Assembly (NCBI RefSeq): GCF_004799755.1
Contig: NZ_SLUB01000006.1
Coordinates: 1-64,000, forward strand
Length of the DNA stretch: 64,000 nucleotides
Direction of reading: 5' to 3'
Source: Bacillus timonensis
Lineage (GTDB): Bacteria; Bacillota; Bacilli; Bacillales; Bacillaceae_L
This document shows positions 19,556 to 28,685 of the stretch, piece by piece. Each line of letters opens with the position of its first letter. The first letter of the stretch is position 1. The position numbers and the translations under genes are program-made. Under the pieces are notes generated by a model. That model was not told the DNA's origin. It did no database searches and worked only from the letters and a program-made list of their open reading frames with translations.

Positions 19556-20428
19556 TTATTTACCATTCACTCCGAAAGCAATGGAACCTGCTAAGCCAGC
19601 ATTGTCACCTAGTCCTGGTAGAACGATGTAGTTGTCAATATTCTCTGGTGTTAATTCAGGAACAGCCACATACCTATTTAACAGTTCCAATACCTGTTTC
19701 CGAACGAGTGGTAGCAAGTGTTCCTGCTTCATCACTCCGCCACCCACAACGATCTTTTTCGGAGATAATATAAGGATGTAATTCATTAGGGCTTGCGCCA
19801 GATAAAATGATTCGATTTCCCACACTTCGGGTTGATCCGTTAATTCTTGTCCTTTTTTGTTCCATCTTTTCTCAAGAGCTGGACCCGCCGCTAACCCTTC
19901 AAGGCAGTCCCCATGATAGGGACAGAATCCTTCGAAACGATCATTTGGATGACGCTTCACAAGGATATGGCCCATTTCAGGATGGGTTAACCCTTGGAAT
20001 GGCTTCCCGTCTATAACCGCACCAACTCCAATTCCTGTTCCAACAGTCATATACAGACAACTGTCCAAGCCCTTTGCTGCACCCCAAGTAGATTCAGCCA
20101 GGGCAGCTGCTGTTACATCTGTATGAAACCCAATTGGGACATGAAAATGATTCTTGAGTGCACCCACAATGTTAAAATTTTTCCACTTCACCTTTGGTGT
20201 TTGCGTGATATATCCGTACGTTTCGCTCGCTCTATCTACATCAATTGGTCCAAACGATCCGACTCCGATCGCCTTAACCTCTTTATCTTGAAAAAATGAA
20301 AAGACTTTTTCCATCGTTTCTTCTGGAGTTGTAGTTGGAAAGGTGACCCTTTCGTAAATCTCTCCATGTTCATTCCCTACTCCACATACAAACTTTGTAC
20401 CGCCTGCTTCGATACCACCAATTCGCAT
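19556..20428 (-). CDS. ROK-family sugar kinase (fructokinase type)
   Basis: About 290 residues. Phosphorylates fructose or mannose at O6. The ATP-binding loop is GGIEAGGTKFVCGVG; the ROK zinc motif appears as GHILVKRHP and FCPYHGDCLEGLAAGPA with three Cys/His ligands in the second part. Similar to GmuE of the Bacillus glucomannan operon. The start ATG follows AGGAGAGGTGG. Beside it lie a dehydrogenase, beta-mannosidase and mannose-6-phosphate isomerase, so mannose or fructose is the likely substrate. Confidence 0.9.
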   Translation of the reverse strand: MRIGGIEAGGTKFVCGVGNEHGEIYERVTFPTTTPEETMEKVFSFFQDKEVKAIGVGSFGPIDVDRASETYGYITQTPKVKWKNFNIVGALKNHFHVPIGFHTDVTAAALAESTWGAAKGLDSCLYMTVGTGIGVGAVIDGKPFQGLTHPEMGHILVKRHPNDRFEGFCPYHGDCLEGLAAGPALEKRWNKKGQELTDQPEVWEIESFYLAQALMNYILILSPKKIVVGGGVMKQEHLLPLVRKQVLELLNRYVAVPELTPENIDNYIVLPGLGDNAGLAGSIAFGVNGK

Positions 20429-20489
20429 AATGTCCACCTCTCCTATCTGATTAAAATGACGAAGCACGTCCCGCTCCACTCTGGAAAAA

Positions 20490-20508
20490 GGGACTGTTCC
20501 CGTCCCAC
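20490..20508. repeat. GGGAC-type dispersed repeat, short copy
   Basis: GGGACTGTTCCCGTCCCA sits between the kinase and dehydrogenase genes, at the dehydrogenase stop codon. It is a reduced form of the unit seen near 933. Confidence 0.5.
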
Positions 20509-21506
20509 TATTCCCCGACGACGATTCCTTTCACGACATTCAGTCTTGGGTACTCCTTCATAATCACTGGTAATTCTTCCATTGTGAAGCGATGGCTAAG
20601 CAATGGTTTGATTTGGATTTTTCCTTGTTCAACTAGGGCAATGGCTTGCTCATGTGTGTGGGGATTGATGAATGAACCTTTAATGGTTAATTCTTTTGAA
20701 AAAATCTCATATGGGTTCACTTCTATTTTTGTATCAGGTGCTGATACGCCAAAAAGTAAGACCGATCCACCCTTTCGTGCCATTTGCACAGCCTGGGTCA
20801 TGCTATCTTTTCGTCCCACACACTCAATGACAATATCAAATCCACTCCTAAAGTTCTCAAGTTCATCTGGAGTCACTGCCCGATCGGCCCCCAATTTAAT
20901 GGCAACTGCATGTTTTGTTTGGTCGGGTTCACTAACTGTGACATTTGTTCCATACATTTTTGCCATTTGTAGCATCATAAGGCCAATGTAGCCTCCGCCG
21001 ATGATGAGAACAGATGCACCTGGCCAGGTTTTCACTTGACTGATACCGTGTAATACACAACCAAGTGGCTCGATCATCGCTCCTTCTTCATAAGATAGCT
21101 TGTCTGGGAGTATATAGCAATTTGCGGATGGAACGGCACAGTATTCCCCCATGCCACCGTTTCTTGTTACCCCAACTGCTTGTAAGTCTTCACATAGGTG
21201 CGGACGACCACCGCGGCAGTATTCACATTCCCCACAATACATATTCGGATCAATTGAGACGCGGTCCCCCTGCTTTAGCGTGGTTACTTTCGCTCCGACC
21301 GTTACGACCTCTCCCGCTAATTCGTGTCCTAACACAATCGGATACTGAACCTCGGCAGAACCAGGTTGTCCATGATAAATATGCTGGTCTGTTCCGCAAA
21401 TTCCACAGGCTTTCACTTTGACAATAACTTCATGGTCTGGTGGTTCCGGAACAGGAAGCTCTTTTATTTCCATTTTCATTCTATCCATTAATACAGCAGC
21501 TTTCAT
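20508..21506 (-). CDS. Zinc-dependent alcohol/polyol dehydrogenase (MDR family)
   Basis: About 332 residues. Catalytic zinc ligands: Cys in ACGICGTDQH, His-Glu in LGHELAGEV. The structural zinc has four Cys in CGECEYCRGGRPHLC. The nucleotide site is LIIGGGYIGLMMLQ. Related enzymes oxidise sorbitol, xylitol, threonine or other polyols with NAD(P). The ATG follows AAGGTGGAG. The gene lies 13 bases after the beta-mannosidase gene in one operon, so it may convert a mannose-derived polyol or sugar. Substrate uncertain. Confidence 0.9.
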   Translation of the reverse strand: MKAAVLMDRMKMEIKELPVPEPPDHEVIVKVKACGICGTDQHIYHGQPGSAEVQYPIVLGHELAGEVVTVGAKVTTLKQGDRVSIDPNMYCGECEYCRGGRPHLCEDLQAVGVTRNGGMGEYCAVPSANCYILPDKLSYEEGAMIEPLGCVLHGISQVKTWPGASVLIIGGGYIGLMMLQMAKMYGTNVTVSEPDQTKHAVAIKLGADRAVTPDELENFRSGFDIVIECVGRKDSMTQAVQMARKGGSVLLFGVSAPDTKIEVNPYEIFSKELTIKGSFINPHTHEQAIALVEQGKIQIKPLLSHRFTMEELPVIMKEYPRLNVVKGIVVGE

Positions 21507-21519
21507 TTTTTTCTCCACC

Positions 21520-24027
21520 TTATTGTACCGAATTAATTGCTGAAACTCGTAAACCACTAAAGTCTACTTTTTCACCTTCAAGATGACCAATTTCAATCGT
21601 CTTTGTTTCGTTTGGCATTAAATCAAAGAAGTTGTCACTAAAATAAATTTTCGTTGCAGGAATCTCTAATTTTACCATTCTTGCATGATTGTCAGTACGT
21701 ACAGTAACTGTCTGGTTCCCTTCATTAACGTCTACCTGAAGATGAGCTTGAGGGAGTGCCAACTCTTTATGATCTCTTAAATAATACACATTTTGTTGTG
21801 CCTTGCCTTCCAAAGAAGATAGACGAACCACGACCTTACTGGCAGGGTACCCACTGAGCAGCTTCTCTTCTGTAAAACTCGTTATTTTAATTGAAGCATT
21901 TGCCTGAACCTCAACAGGAATAGTCGTTGTAAATAACTCTTCTCCACTAAAGCTTTCAACCTTTAATTCTAGTACATCTGTATACGACTCTAGTAAATCA
22001 TTAACTACCCAAATATGGAGATTATTTCCCACATCATGATCAATCGTTAATAAAAGCGGATGGAAGAATTTCTTCGCGTAAAAATACGATGCTTTTGGTA
22101 GTTGATAATAATCAATCATCGACCAGCTTGTACCTGGCCAGCAATCATTTAGCTGCCAGATTAGAGATCCACTTGTAAATGGCTTATTTCGACGATAATG
22201 CTCAATCCCACACTTCAATCCTTCTGCCTGAGTAAGCATGGAAAAATTCATGTATTCTTCAATATTTGTAGGGATTCCCGTGTAGCCTTCCATGAGCATA
22301 ATCCCTTTTTGGTGATGATAGTCCTTGTTGCGATAAGACATTTCATCACTACCCCAATAGAAGGTTCCCTCTGGAAGATTATCCTCTAATGTAAATCGAT
22401 TCGCTGAGGCATGCATACCGAATTCACTGCTAAAACGGGTAAAATCCTTTTTATAGTTTTTAAAAGATACACCTTCAACACTATAATCCTGACCTAAGTT
22501 CTCTCCAAATTTTCGAGGTTCCACATTTCCGTGCCATACCTGCCAATTGTGACGGTCGCCTACCTCCTGAGAGTCATGGTCATTTCCGCCAAATGGAGAG
22601 CTTGGCCAATAAAGACGACTAGTATCCAACTCATCTAATAATTCCGGAATAAGCTCATGGTAGATTTTTTCTCCGTAAAACGGAGTACTAATGTTTCCTG
22701 CTGTATATTCCACTTCGTAAAGCCAGTCATTTTCGTTGTTTCCACACCATAAAGCAATTGATGGATGATTACGTAGCATCTTAATAGCTGTCTCGATTTC
22801 TTTTCGTACATTTTGCATATAGTTATAGTTGTAATCTGGGTATAAAGCACAGGCAAACATGAAGTCCTGCCATACTAGGATACCTAGGCGGTCACATTCC
22901 CGATAAAAAATGTCTCTCTCATAGATTCCACCGCCCCAGACGCGAATCATGTTCATATGCGCCTCTTTTGCTTGGGCTAAGAGCTGACTGTACCTGGAAT
23001 CTGGAGCAGCCCCTATAAAGCTATCAATCGGAATCCAGTTCGCGCCCTTCGCAAACATTTCAACACCGTTTAATACAAAAGTAAAACGGTTATTGCCCTC
23101 CGCATCTTTTTGCAAGACCTCAATTGTGCGAACCCCTACATTCGTTGAATCCGAGTCTACCACTTCACCTTCACACACAAGTTCAACATCAAGCGTATAA
23201 AGATGTGGCATTCCTAAATCATGTGTCCACCATAGCTTTGGATTTTCAAGCTCAATTGTAAAATTCACATGGTTTTTCTGAACCTGTACGGTTTTTGTGA
23301 TTTCGGTATCACCATCGTGGAAGTTTACGTTTACAGATAAAGGCGATCTTCGCGCATATGTCTTTGTATCTACATCAATTTCTACAACTGCTTTGTCGTT
23401 CTCAACTTCTATTGTTCTAGCATACACACTGTCAATCTTGGTCATTTTTCGTTTTTCGAGTCGAACATCCTTCCAAATACCCGCCGTTATGATTTGTGGA
23501 CCCCAGTCCCAGCCAAAATGATACTGAGCCTTGCGTGCCCAAATTCGGTCTTTTCCATAGCCGGCCCAGTAATTCTTTTCCTTTTCCTTTAGGACATCGG
23601 CGACAACATCAAATTTAACCGCGATACTATTTTTCCCATCGAGTACTTCTCTTGTCACATCAAACACATGGGGAATAAACATATTTTCAGTGGAGGCAAT
23701 TTCGCATCCATTTAAATAAATCGTTGCGTACGTATCAAGCCCTTCAAAGATTAATTCGAGGCGCTCATTCGCTTGAATACTTTTCTTATCATATTGAAAT
23801 TCTGTACGGTACCACCATATCTTCTCCGAAACCCATTTTGATTTTAGATCATTATGTCCAAAAAATGGGTGATCAATTAAGCCCTTCTGAATTAACGTAG
23901 AATGAACATCACCTGGTACATTCGCAGTCATCCAAAAATGGTCGATATAGTCTGGAGCAGCGATTACTAAATCACGTTCTTGTCCTCGGTCAAAGTGCTG
24001 GATTTTCCAGTTTTGTGTTAGTTTCAT
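21520..24027 (-). CDS. Beta-mannosidase, GH2
   Basis: About 835 residues, normal for GH2 beta-mannosidases. Removes terminal beta-mannose from mannan oligosaccharides in the cytoplasm. Domains in order: sugar-binding jelly roll (NVPGDVHSTLIQKGLI, WWYRTEF), Ig-like domain, TIM barrel with the acid/base Glu in WCGNNENDWLY and nucleophile Glu in FSSEFGMHA, then C-terminal beta domains. The motif IWQLNDCWPGTSWSMIDY is diagnostic. The ATG follows GAAAGGA; a longer frame (to 24075) has no ribosome binding site. A cre-like site lies about 125 bases upstream. Confidence 0.95.
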   Translation of the reverse strand: MKLTQNWKIQHFDRGQERDLVIAAPDYIDHFWMTANVPGDVHSTLIQKGLIDHPFFGHNDLKSKWVSEKIWWYRTEFQYDKKSIQANERLELIFEGLDTYATIYLNGCEIASTENMFIPHVFDVTREVLDGKNSIAVKFDVVADVLKEKEKNYWAGYGKDRIWARKAQYHFGWDWGPQIITAGIWKDVRLEKRKMTKIDSVYARTIEVENDKAVVEIDVDTKTYARRSPLSVNVNFHDGDTEITKTVQVQKNHVNFTIELENPKLWWTHDLGMPHLYTLDVELVCEGEVVDSDSTNVGVRTIEVLQKDAEGNNRFTFVLNGVEMFAKGANWIPIDSFIGAAPDSRYSQLLAQAKEAHMNMIRVWGGGIYERDIFYRECDRLGILVWQDFMFACALYPDYNYNYMQNVRKEIETAIKMLRNHPSIALWCGNNENDWLYEVEYTAGNISTPFYGEKIYHELIPELLDELDTSRLYWPSSPFGGNDHDSQEVGDRHNWQVWHGNVEPRKFGENLGQDYSVEGVSFKNYKKDFTRFSSEFGMHASANRFTLEDNLPEGTFYWGSDEMSYRNKDYHHQKGIMLMEGYTGIPTNIEEYMNFSMLTQAEGLKCGIEHYRRNKPFTSGSLIWQLNDCWPGTSWSMIDYYQLPKASYFYAKKFFHPLLLTIDHDVGNNLHIWVVNDLLESYTDVLELKVESFSGEELFTTTIPVEVQANASIKITSFTEEKLLSGYPASKVVVRLSSLEGKAQQNVYYLRDHKELALPQAHLQVDVNEGNQTVTVRTDNHARMVKLEIPATKIYFSDNFFDLMPNETKTIEIGHLEGEKVDFSGLRVSAINSVQ

Positions 24028-24150
24028 GGGTTGTCGTCCTTTCTCATAGTTAGCTATCTTGTCAAGAAAATTCATTTATTCTATAAGCAGTTTAATTCTA
24101 ACGCTCGGTAGATTTTAGCAATATAAATTTCGTATTTATTCCGCATTCAA

Positions 24151-24164
24151 AGACAACGCTTCCA
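24151..24164 (-). promoter_or_regulatory. cre-like site upstream of the beta-mannosidase operon
   Basis: Minus strand TGGAAGCGTTGTCT matches TGNAANCGNTNNCA at 13 of 14 positions. It lies between manA and the beta-mannosidase gene, so it probably governs the mannosidase-dehydrogenase-kinase genes. Confidence 0.55.
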
Positions 24165-24194
24165 ACTAATTCACAATCTACACGATATTTAATA

Positions 24195-24223
24195 GAGTGG
24201 GACAAGTGACCTGTCCCACTCAC
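24195..24223 (-). repeat. GGGAC-type palindrome at the end of manA
   Basis: GAGTGGGACA pairs with TGTCCCACTC over seven bases. The palindrome includes the manA stop codon and could act as a terminator-like hairpin. It is the most symmetrical copy of the repeat family in the window. Confidence 0.65.
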
Positions 24224-25167
24224 GGATGAGAAACAATGAGTTCAACATTTCCTTTTATCGAATATTCACCTAATCCAGCAGGTAAGATAAAATGAATTCC
24301 TTTCTCAATCACAAAGCTTCCTTCTTCCGTTTCAATAGCACCTGACCCATCTAAAATACTGCAAATTAAAAATGGTTTATCCTGTTGGAAAGCTGCAGAA
24401 TCCTCAATTTCCCATTTGTAGACAGAGAAGTACTGTTCCTTCAAAAAAGTCGTAATCGTAGCACCCGGGATGTTCTCAATGCTAGGATTTACAGTTGCAT
24501 CTTCATGTGGAATTGTAGAAACATCAATTGATTTTTGAATATGCAATTCACGCTTCTGTCCATTTTGATCGACTCTGTCATAGTCATACACACGATAGGT
24601 TGTGTCAGAGCTTTGTTGTGTTTCTAAGATAAGAACACCTGAACAAAGGGCGTGAATCGTACCACTAGGGACGTAAAAGAAGTCACCAGGTTTCACCTTT
24701 ACACGACTTAATAATTCGTTCCATTCTCCATTCTCAATCATTTCAACGAATTGCTCTTTCGTTTGAGCTGTATGACCATAGATGATTTCTGCATCATCCT
24801 TACAATCAATCACATACCAGCATTCTGTTTTACCAAGTTCGCCGTTTTCATTTTTGTTTGCATATTCATCATTTGGATGGACTTGAATGGATAAATCATT
24901 GTTTGCATCAAGGATCTTGGTGAGGAGTGGAAATACATCTCCCTCCATGTTACCGAATAGTTCACGGTGTTCTTTCCACAGCTCCCCAAGGGTCTTTCCT
25001 TCGTAAGGTCCTTGATTCACAATACTTTGCCCATTGGGATGAGCGGATACAGCCCAGCATTCTCCTGTTAAATCGGATTCGATTGGATATCCAAATTCAG
25101 TACGTAACTTGGTTCCACCCCAGATTCGTTCTTGAAATTCTGGTGTTAAAAAAATTGGTTGTTTCAT
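24220..25167 (-). CDS. manA: Mannose-6-phosphate isomerase, class I
   Basis: A 315-residue zinc cupin that interconverts mannose-6-P and fructose-6-P. Zinc ligands lie in LSIQVHPNDEYA, GKTECWYVID and PSGTIHALCSG. The ATG follows GAAAGGA. Almost the same protein is encoded at 37287 (about 88-89 percent identical by eye), a recent duplication. It joins mannan breakdown by the neighbouring beta-mannosidase to glycolysis. Confidence 0.96.
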   Translation of the reverse strand: MKQPIFLTPEFQERIWGGTKLRTEFGYPIESDLTGECWAVSAHPNGQSIVNQGPYEGKTLGELWKEHRELFGNMEGDVFPLLTKILDANNDLSIQVHPNDEYANKNENGELGKTECWYVIDCKDDAEIIYGHTAQTKEQFVEMIENGEWNELLSRVKVKPGDFFYVPSGTIHALCSGVLILETQQSSDTTYRVYDYDRVDQNGQKRELHIQKSIDVSTIPHEDATVNPSIENIPGATITTFLKEQYFSVYKWEIEDSAAFQQDKPFLICSILDGSGAIETEEGSFVIEKGIHFILPAGLGEYSIKGNVELIVSHP

Positions 25168-25216
25168 ATAAACCACTTTCCTTTCGATTACATTCTTCAT
25201 AACTTTAATACTAGTT

Positions 25217-25235
25217 TACTGTCCCCACGTCCCAT
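25217..25235. repeat. GGGAC-type dispersed repeat, short copy
   Basis: ACTGTCCCCACGTCCCA sits at the stop codon of the GH13 gene, between it and manA. Partial copy. Confidence 0.45.
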
Positions 25236-26779
25236 TAATTTACCGCTAGGATTACAGCAGCATGCTCAGGTATTTCAATTTCAGATTGCGTCCACTTAGG
25301 TGAAACATTACTCAAAAGCATTCCATCAATTTCCCAATCATTTTCCACTGTTTCAGACTCTTCACCGAAATTCAAAAAAAACAAACAGTTGCCACGTTGA
25401 TAATAGATTAGATTATTTACTATTTCTAGATGTTTATAGGGTGCATAGCAGAAATCATCTATTTCTCGTAATCTGATTAACTTTTTGTAAAAAGAAAACA
25501 AACGCTGTCCTCTTCCGTCTACCCTTTTTGCTTCTGGAATCCACGGTTCAACTGGAGAAAAAGGTTCGTTTTCCCACTGCATCGGAGCTCTTGCTTTGTC
25601 TCTAGAAGCTTTATTAGCCTTCATAATCGCTTCCTGTATGTCTTCTCCATTTTCAAGAGCTAAGCGATAACTCATAATTGCTTGAATGTCCCTGAATTCT
25701 TCTATTGAATGCTGGACAAGGTCCTCCATCCCAATTTCATCTCCAAAATAAAGAAAAGGTACACCTTTCGCTGTTAAAATTAGTGTTGCCAATAATTCTG
25801 CTTGTCCTATATTCCCATTTGCTAACCTTGACCACAATCTGCCCATATCATGACTACCAAAGAAAAGGGTAGGATCCCTATCTGATTGATAAATGTCATC
25901 CATTCGTTTAAGCTCATTAAATACTTTTTCAACCTTGAATGCTTCTACACTTCCAAAGTTAAAATTAAATGTTACATCTAAAATATTGTCTTCTGAGTAT
26001 TTTGCGATTGTTTCTAAATCATCAGAACTTATCTCGCCAACCGTAAATGCCTTTGGGTTGATCTTTTTAATAAAAGCATTTATTTCGCTTAGGATGTCTC
26101 TAATCCCTTCTTGGTCTTTATCCATTAGATGGATTTGTTCCCCATTTTCGTCCGTAGGGTTATCAGGGAAAGTCTCTCCCAACGTAAGGTTATTAATAAC
26201 ATCTAGTCGGAATCCATCGAATCCTTTGAGCAACCAATATTCAATTACTTTGAAAATCTCCTGTTTAACTTCTGGATTTCTCCAATTTAAATCTGCCTGT
26301 TCTTTTGCAAAACTATGATAATAATATTGTTCTGTCCGTTGATCGTATTCCCAAGCGGAACCACCAAAGAATGATTCCCAATTATTTGGCGTATCCTTCC
26401 AAATATACCAGTCTCTTTTAGCAGAATCACGAGATGAGGCAGATTCTTTGAACCATTGATGTTCTGTAGATGTATGATTAATAACCAAGTCAGCAATGAC
26501 TCTAATGTTTCTTTTATGAGCCTCTTCTATGAAGCGTTCAAGATCTTCATCACTACCGAAGATTGGGTCGATTGAATAATAATCACTAATATCATATCCA
26601 TTATCTATTCGTGGAGATTGATAAAAAGGAGTTAACCAAATTGCCCCTATTCCAAGTTCACTAAGGTAATCCAACTTATTAGTCAAACCAATAAAGTCCC
26701 CGATGCCATCCCCATTTCCGTCTTTAAAAGAAGGCATGTAGATTTCATAAAAAACTGTTTCTTTCCACCATTTTTCCAT
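25235..26779 (-). CDS. Alpha-glucosidase-type GH13 enzyme
   Basis: A 514-residue cytoplasmic GH13 enzyme of the oligo-1,6-glucosidase/alpha-glucosidase group. Conserved blocks: ADLVINHTS (region I), GFDGFRLDVINN with the nucleophile Asp (II), FTVGEISSDD with the acid Glu (III) and FFGSHDMGRLWSR (IV), where most family members have NHDQ/NHDN. It is shorter than typical 550-residue relatives. It shares direction with an importer and GH130 phosphorylase, so the natural substrate may be a mixed or alpha-linked disaccharide. AAGGAG lies ten bases before the ATG. Confidence 0.93.
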   Translation of the reverse strand: MEKWWKETVFYEIYMPSFKDGNGDGIGDFIGLTNKLDYLSELGIGAIWLTPFYQSPRIDNGYDISDYYSIDPIFGSDEDLERFIEEAHKRNIRVIADLVINHTSTEHQWFKESASSRDSAKRDWYIWKDTPNNWESFFGGSAWEYDQRTEQYYYHSFAKEQADLNWRNPEVKQEIFKVIEYWLLKGFDGFRLDVINNLTLGETFPDNPTDENGEQIHLMDKDQEGIRDILSEINAFIKKINPKAFTVGEISSDDLETIAKYSEDNILDVTFNFNFGSVEAFKVEKVFNELKRMDDIYQSDRDPTLFFGSHDMGRLWSRLANGNIGQAELLATLILTAKGVPFLYFGDEIGMEDLVQHSIEEFRDIQAIMSYRLALENGEDIQEAIMKANKASRDKARAPMQWENEPFSPVEPWIPEAKRVDGRGQRLFSFYKKLIRLREIDDFCYAPYKHLEIVNNLIYYQRGNCLFFLNFGEESETVENDWEIDGMLLSNVSPKWTQSEIEIPEHAAVILAVN

Positions 26780-26821
26780 TATGAACTTTCTCCTTCACTT
26801 GTTATGTACTGTAATGACATA

Positions 26822-26853
26822 ATTGACCTTACCAATAGGTCGGCAAGGTCAAT
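26822..26853 (-). terminator. Intercistronic hairpin between ATPase and GH13 genes
   Basis: ATTGACCTT pairs with AAGGTCAAT over a 14-base loop. No strong T-run follows, so partial termination or mRNA protection is more likely than full termination. Confidence 0.45.
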
Positions 26854-26886
26854 CAAATGGTATTAGAGAGGCATCTTTCGCAACAC

Positions 26887-27975
26887 CTATCGGATGCGTT
26901 CTCCTGTATCAGCATCAAATAGTAATAGTTTATTATAATTGACGACATATGAAATATTATCGCCTAATGCATATTTCTGATTAGCAGGCACTTTTAGATA
27001 AATATTTTGATTATCAATCTCCGCAACAACAATAAAATGATCGCCCCGCATTTCAATCAACTGTATATTGGAAGTAATAACTTCGTTCGAATGCGCTTCA
27101 AGATATACACCTTCCGTTCTGAAATTCTCAGCGCGGATACCCATGTATACTTCCTTGCCTTGGTATTGATCGACATTTTTAATAACCTTAGGAATCGAAA
27201 CAGTATGTTCACCGAATATAATATTATCTTTCTCGATTTTTGCCTTAATTAGATTGATTTCAGGTTCACCAATAAAGGTAGCAACAAAGAGATTATTCGG
27301 ATCATTATATAATTCCGTTGGTGTACCCACTTGTTGAATAACCCCTTTATTCATTACCACTATACGGTCAGCCATAGTCATAGCCTCTACTTGATCATGC
27401 GTAACATAAATAGTTGTTACACCCAATTGCTTATGCAGTTTTAATATCTCTACACGCATTTTATTTCTGAGCTTTGCATCAAGGTTTGACAATGGTTCAT
27501 CCATAAGGAAGATATTTGAATCTTGTACCATTGCTCTTCCTAATGCCACACGTTGCCTTTGACCACCTGATAATTCATTTGGTTTTTTTTCCAAATAATC
27601 ACTCAAGCCTAGAATGGCAGCAACCTCATGGACTTTTTGTTTAATGATTTGTTTACTCGTTTTTCGAAGCTTCAATCCAAACGCGATATTATCATAAACC
27701 GATAAATGTGGATATAACGCATAGTTTTGAAAAACCATTGCCATATCTCTATCCTTCGCGTGAATATTATTTATTCTCTTTCCTTTTATCATAAAATCCC
27801 CATCGGATATATCTTCTAGACCAGAAATCATTCTTAATAACGTCGATTTCCCACAACCAGATGGACCTATTAAAGCAATGAACTCATTTTCTTCGATGTG
27901 TAAATTAAAGTCGTTTATGGCTAAAACTTTGTCGCCGTACACTTTATATATATTATTCAATTCAATATAAGCCAT
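26887..27975 (-). CDS. ugpC: MsmX/UgpC-type sugar ABC transporter ATPase
   Basis: A 362-residue ATP-binding subunit. Walker A GPSGCGKST (about 36-44), signature LSGGQRQRVALGRAM, Walker B NIFLMDEPLSNLDA, switch His in YVTHDQVEAM, and the C-terminal regulatory TOBE-type domain. MsmX-type ATPases are known to energise several different CUT1 importers. This is the only CUT1 ATPase in the window, whereas three CUT1 permease pairs are present. AAAAGGAG precedes the ATG. Its start overlaps the end of the DUF1189-like gene by 14 bases. Confidence 0.95.
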   Translation of the reverse strand: MAYIELNNIYKVYGDKVLAINDFNLHIEENEFIALIGPSGCGKSTLLRMISGLEDISDGDFMIKGKRINNIHAKDRDMAMVFQNYALYPHLSVYDNIAFGLKLRKTSKQIIKQKVHEVAAILGLSDYLEKKPNELSGGQRQRVALGRAMVQDSNIFLMDEPLSNLDAKLRNKMRVEILKLHKQLGVTTIYVTHDQVEAMTMADRIVVMNKGVIQQVGTPTELYNDPNNLFVATFIGEPEINLIKAKIEKDNIIFGEHTVSIPKVIKNVDQYQGKEVYMGIRAENFRTEGVYLEAHSNEVITSNIQLIEMRGDHFIVVAEIDNQNIYLKVPANQKYALGDNISYVVNYNKLLLFDADTGERIR

Positions 27976-28684
27976 TGAAGTTTTCTCCTTTTCCAAAATA
28001 AAAATCATTAGTGCTTTTCTTTAGATTGTTTTTCATGCCGCCTGCATATAAAAACCCGATAATCAATACAGAAATCATATAAACCAAATGGAATTTATCT
28101 GTAAGGAGTGTTAGCATCATGGAAAGTGACCCACCTACTAGATAGACTGGATTCAATATCCGGAATAAACTCCTGAACTTAGCGGTACTTTTTATAAGGT
28201 AATGAGAAACGATGAGTAGGATCAAAAATAGAACAACGCTCATTAAAATATAAACAAAAGAATTGGTCAGTATTGATATCATAGCGGCTGAAGCTATTTG
28301 TTCTTGTACACTTGTAACAAGACTATCTTTATCCATATTTTGCTCATACTTAATCTGATTACTGCTGTTATTAATATTCAATTTAATAGAGTCTTCTTGA
28401 AAATGTAAATAATTTGTATCAATCTTGCTCGACCCCAGCACGGAAATACTGATAGCTGAACCCTCTGATTTTACAATTTCGGTTTGCGCTGTCAATTGTC
28501 CGTTTCTCACAAACATATCTGTATGAATTGCATTTAGACCTGCACTTATTTCTTCTGTCAACATCTTACTTTCATGAACTTCATTGACAATAAGCGGTGC
28601 AGATAGATTAACTGTTGCTATGATAAAAAAGATAATATGCCAAACAATTGGTATCTTAGGAAAAAAATCGAGTATATTTTTCAT
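27962..28684 (-). CDS. DUF1189-like membrane protein (YvdJ type)
   Basis: A 240-residue protein with four likely membrane spans (about 13-33, 143-168, 183-201, 205-224) and a 110-residue extracytoplasmic loop between the first two. Size, topology and position (after the permeases of a CUT1 operon) match YvdJ/DUF1189 proteins in Bacillus maltodextrin operons. The function of that family is not known to me; a role in transport or its sensing is plausible. It begins one base after the upstream permease stop and ends inside the ATPase gene, so it is tightly coupled. Confidence 0.75.
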   Translation of the reverse strand: MKNILDFFPKIPIVWHIIFFIIATVNLSAPLIVNEVHESKMLTEEISAGLNAIHTDMFVRNGQLTAQTEIVKSEGSAISISVLGSSKIDTNYLHFQEDSIKLNINNSSNQIKYEQNMDKDSLVTSVQEQIASAAMISILTNSFVYILMSVVLFLILLIVSHYLIKSTAKFRSLFRILNPVYLVGGSLSMMLTLLTDKFHLVYMISVLIIGFLYAGGMKNNLKKSTNDFYFGKGENFNGLY

Positions 28685-28685
28685 A

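Noticed and set aside
24168-24219. A riboswitch or T-box in the gaps of the mannan region
   Set aside because: The gaps are short and show none of the conserved cores I know; the only structure is the GGGAC palindrome.
27962-28684. 240-residue membrane protein as a third permease subunit
   Set aside because: It has no EAA loop and only about four membrane spans; topology fits DUF1189/YvdJ better.
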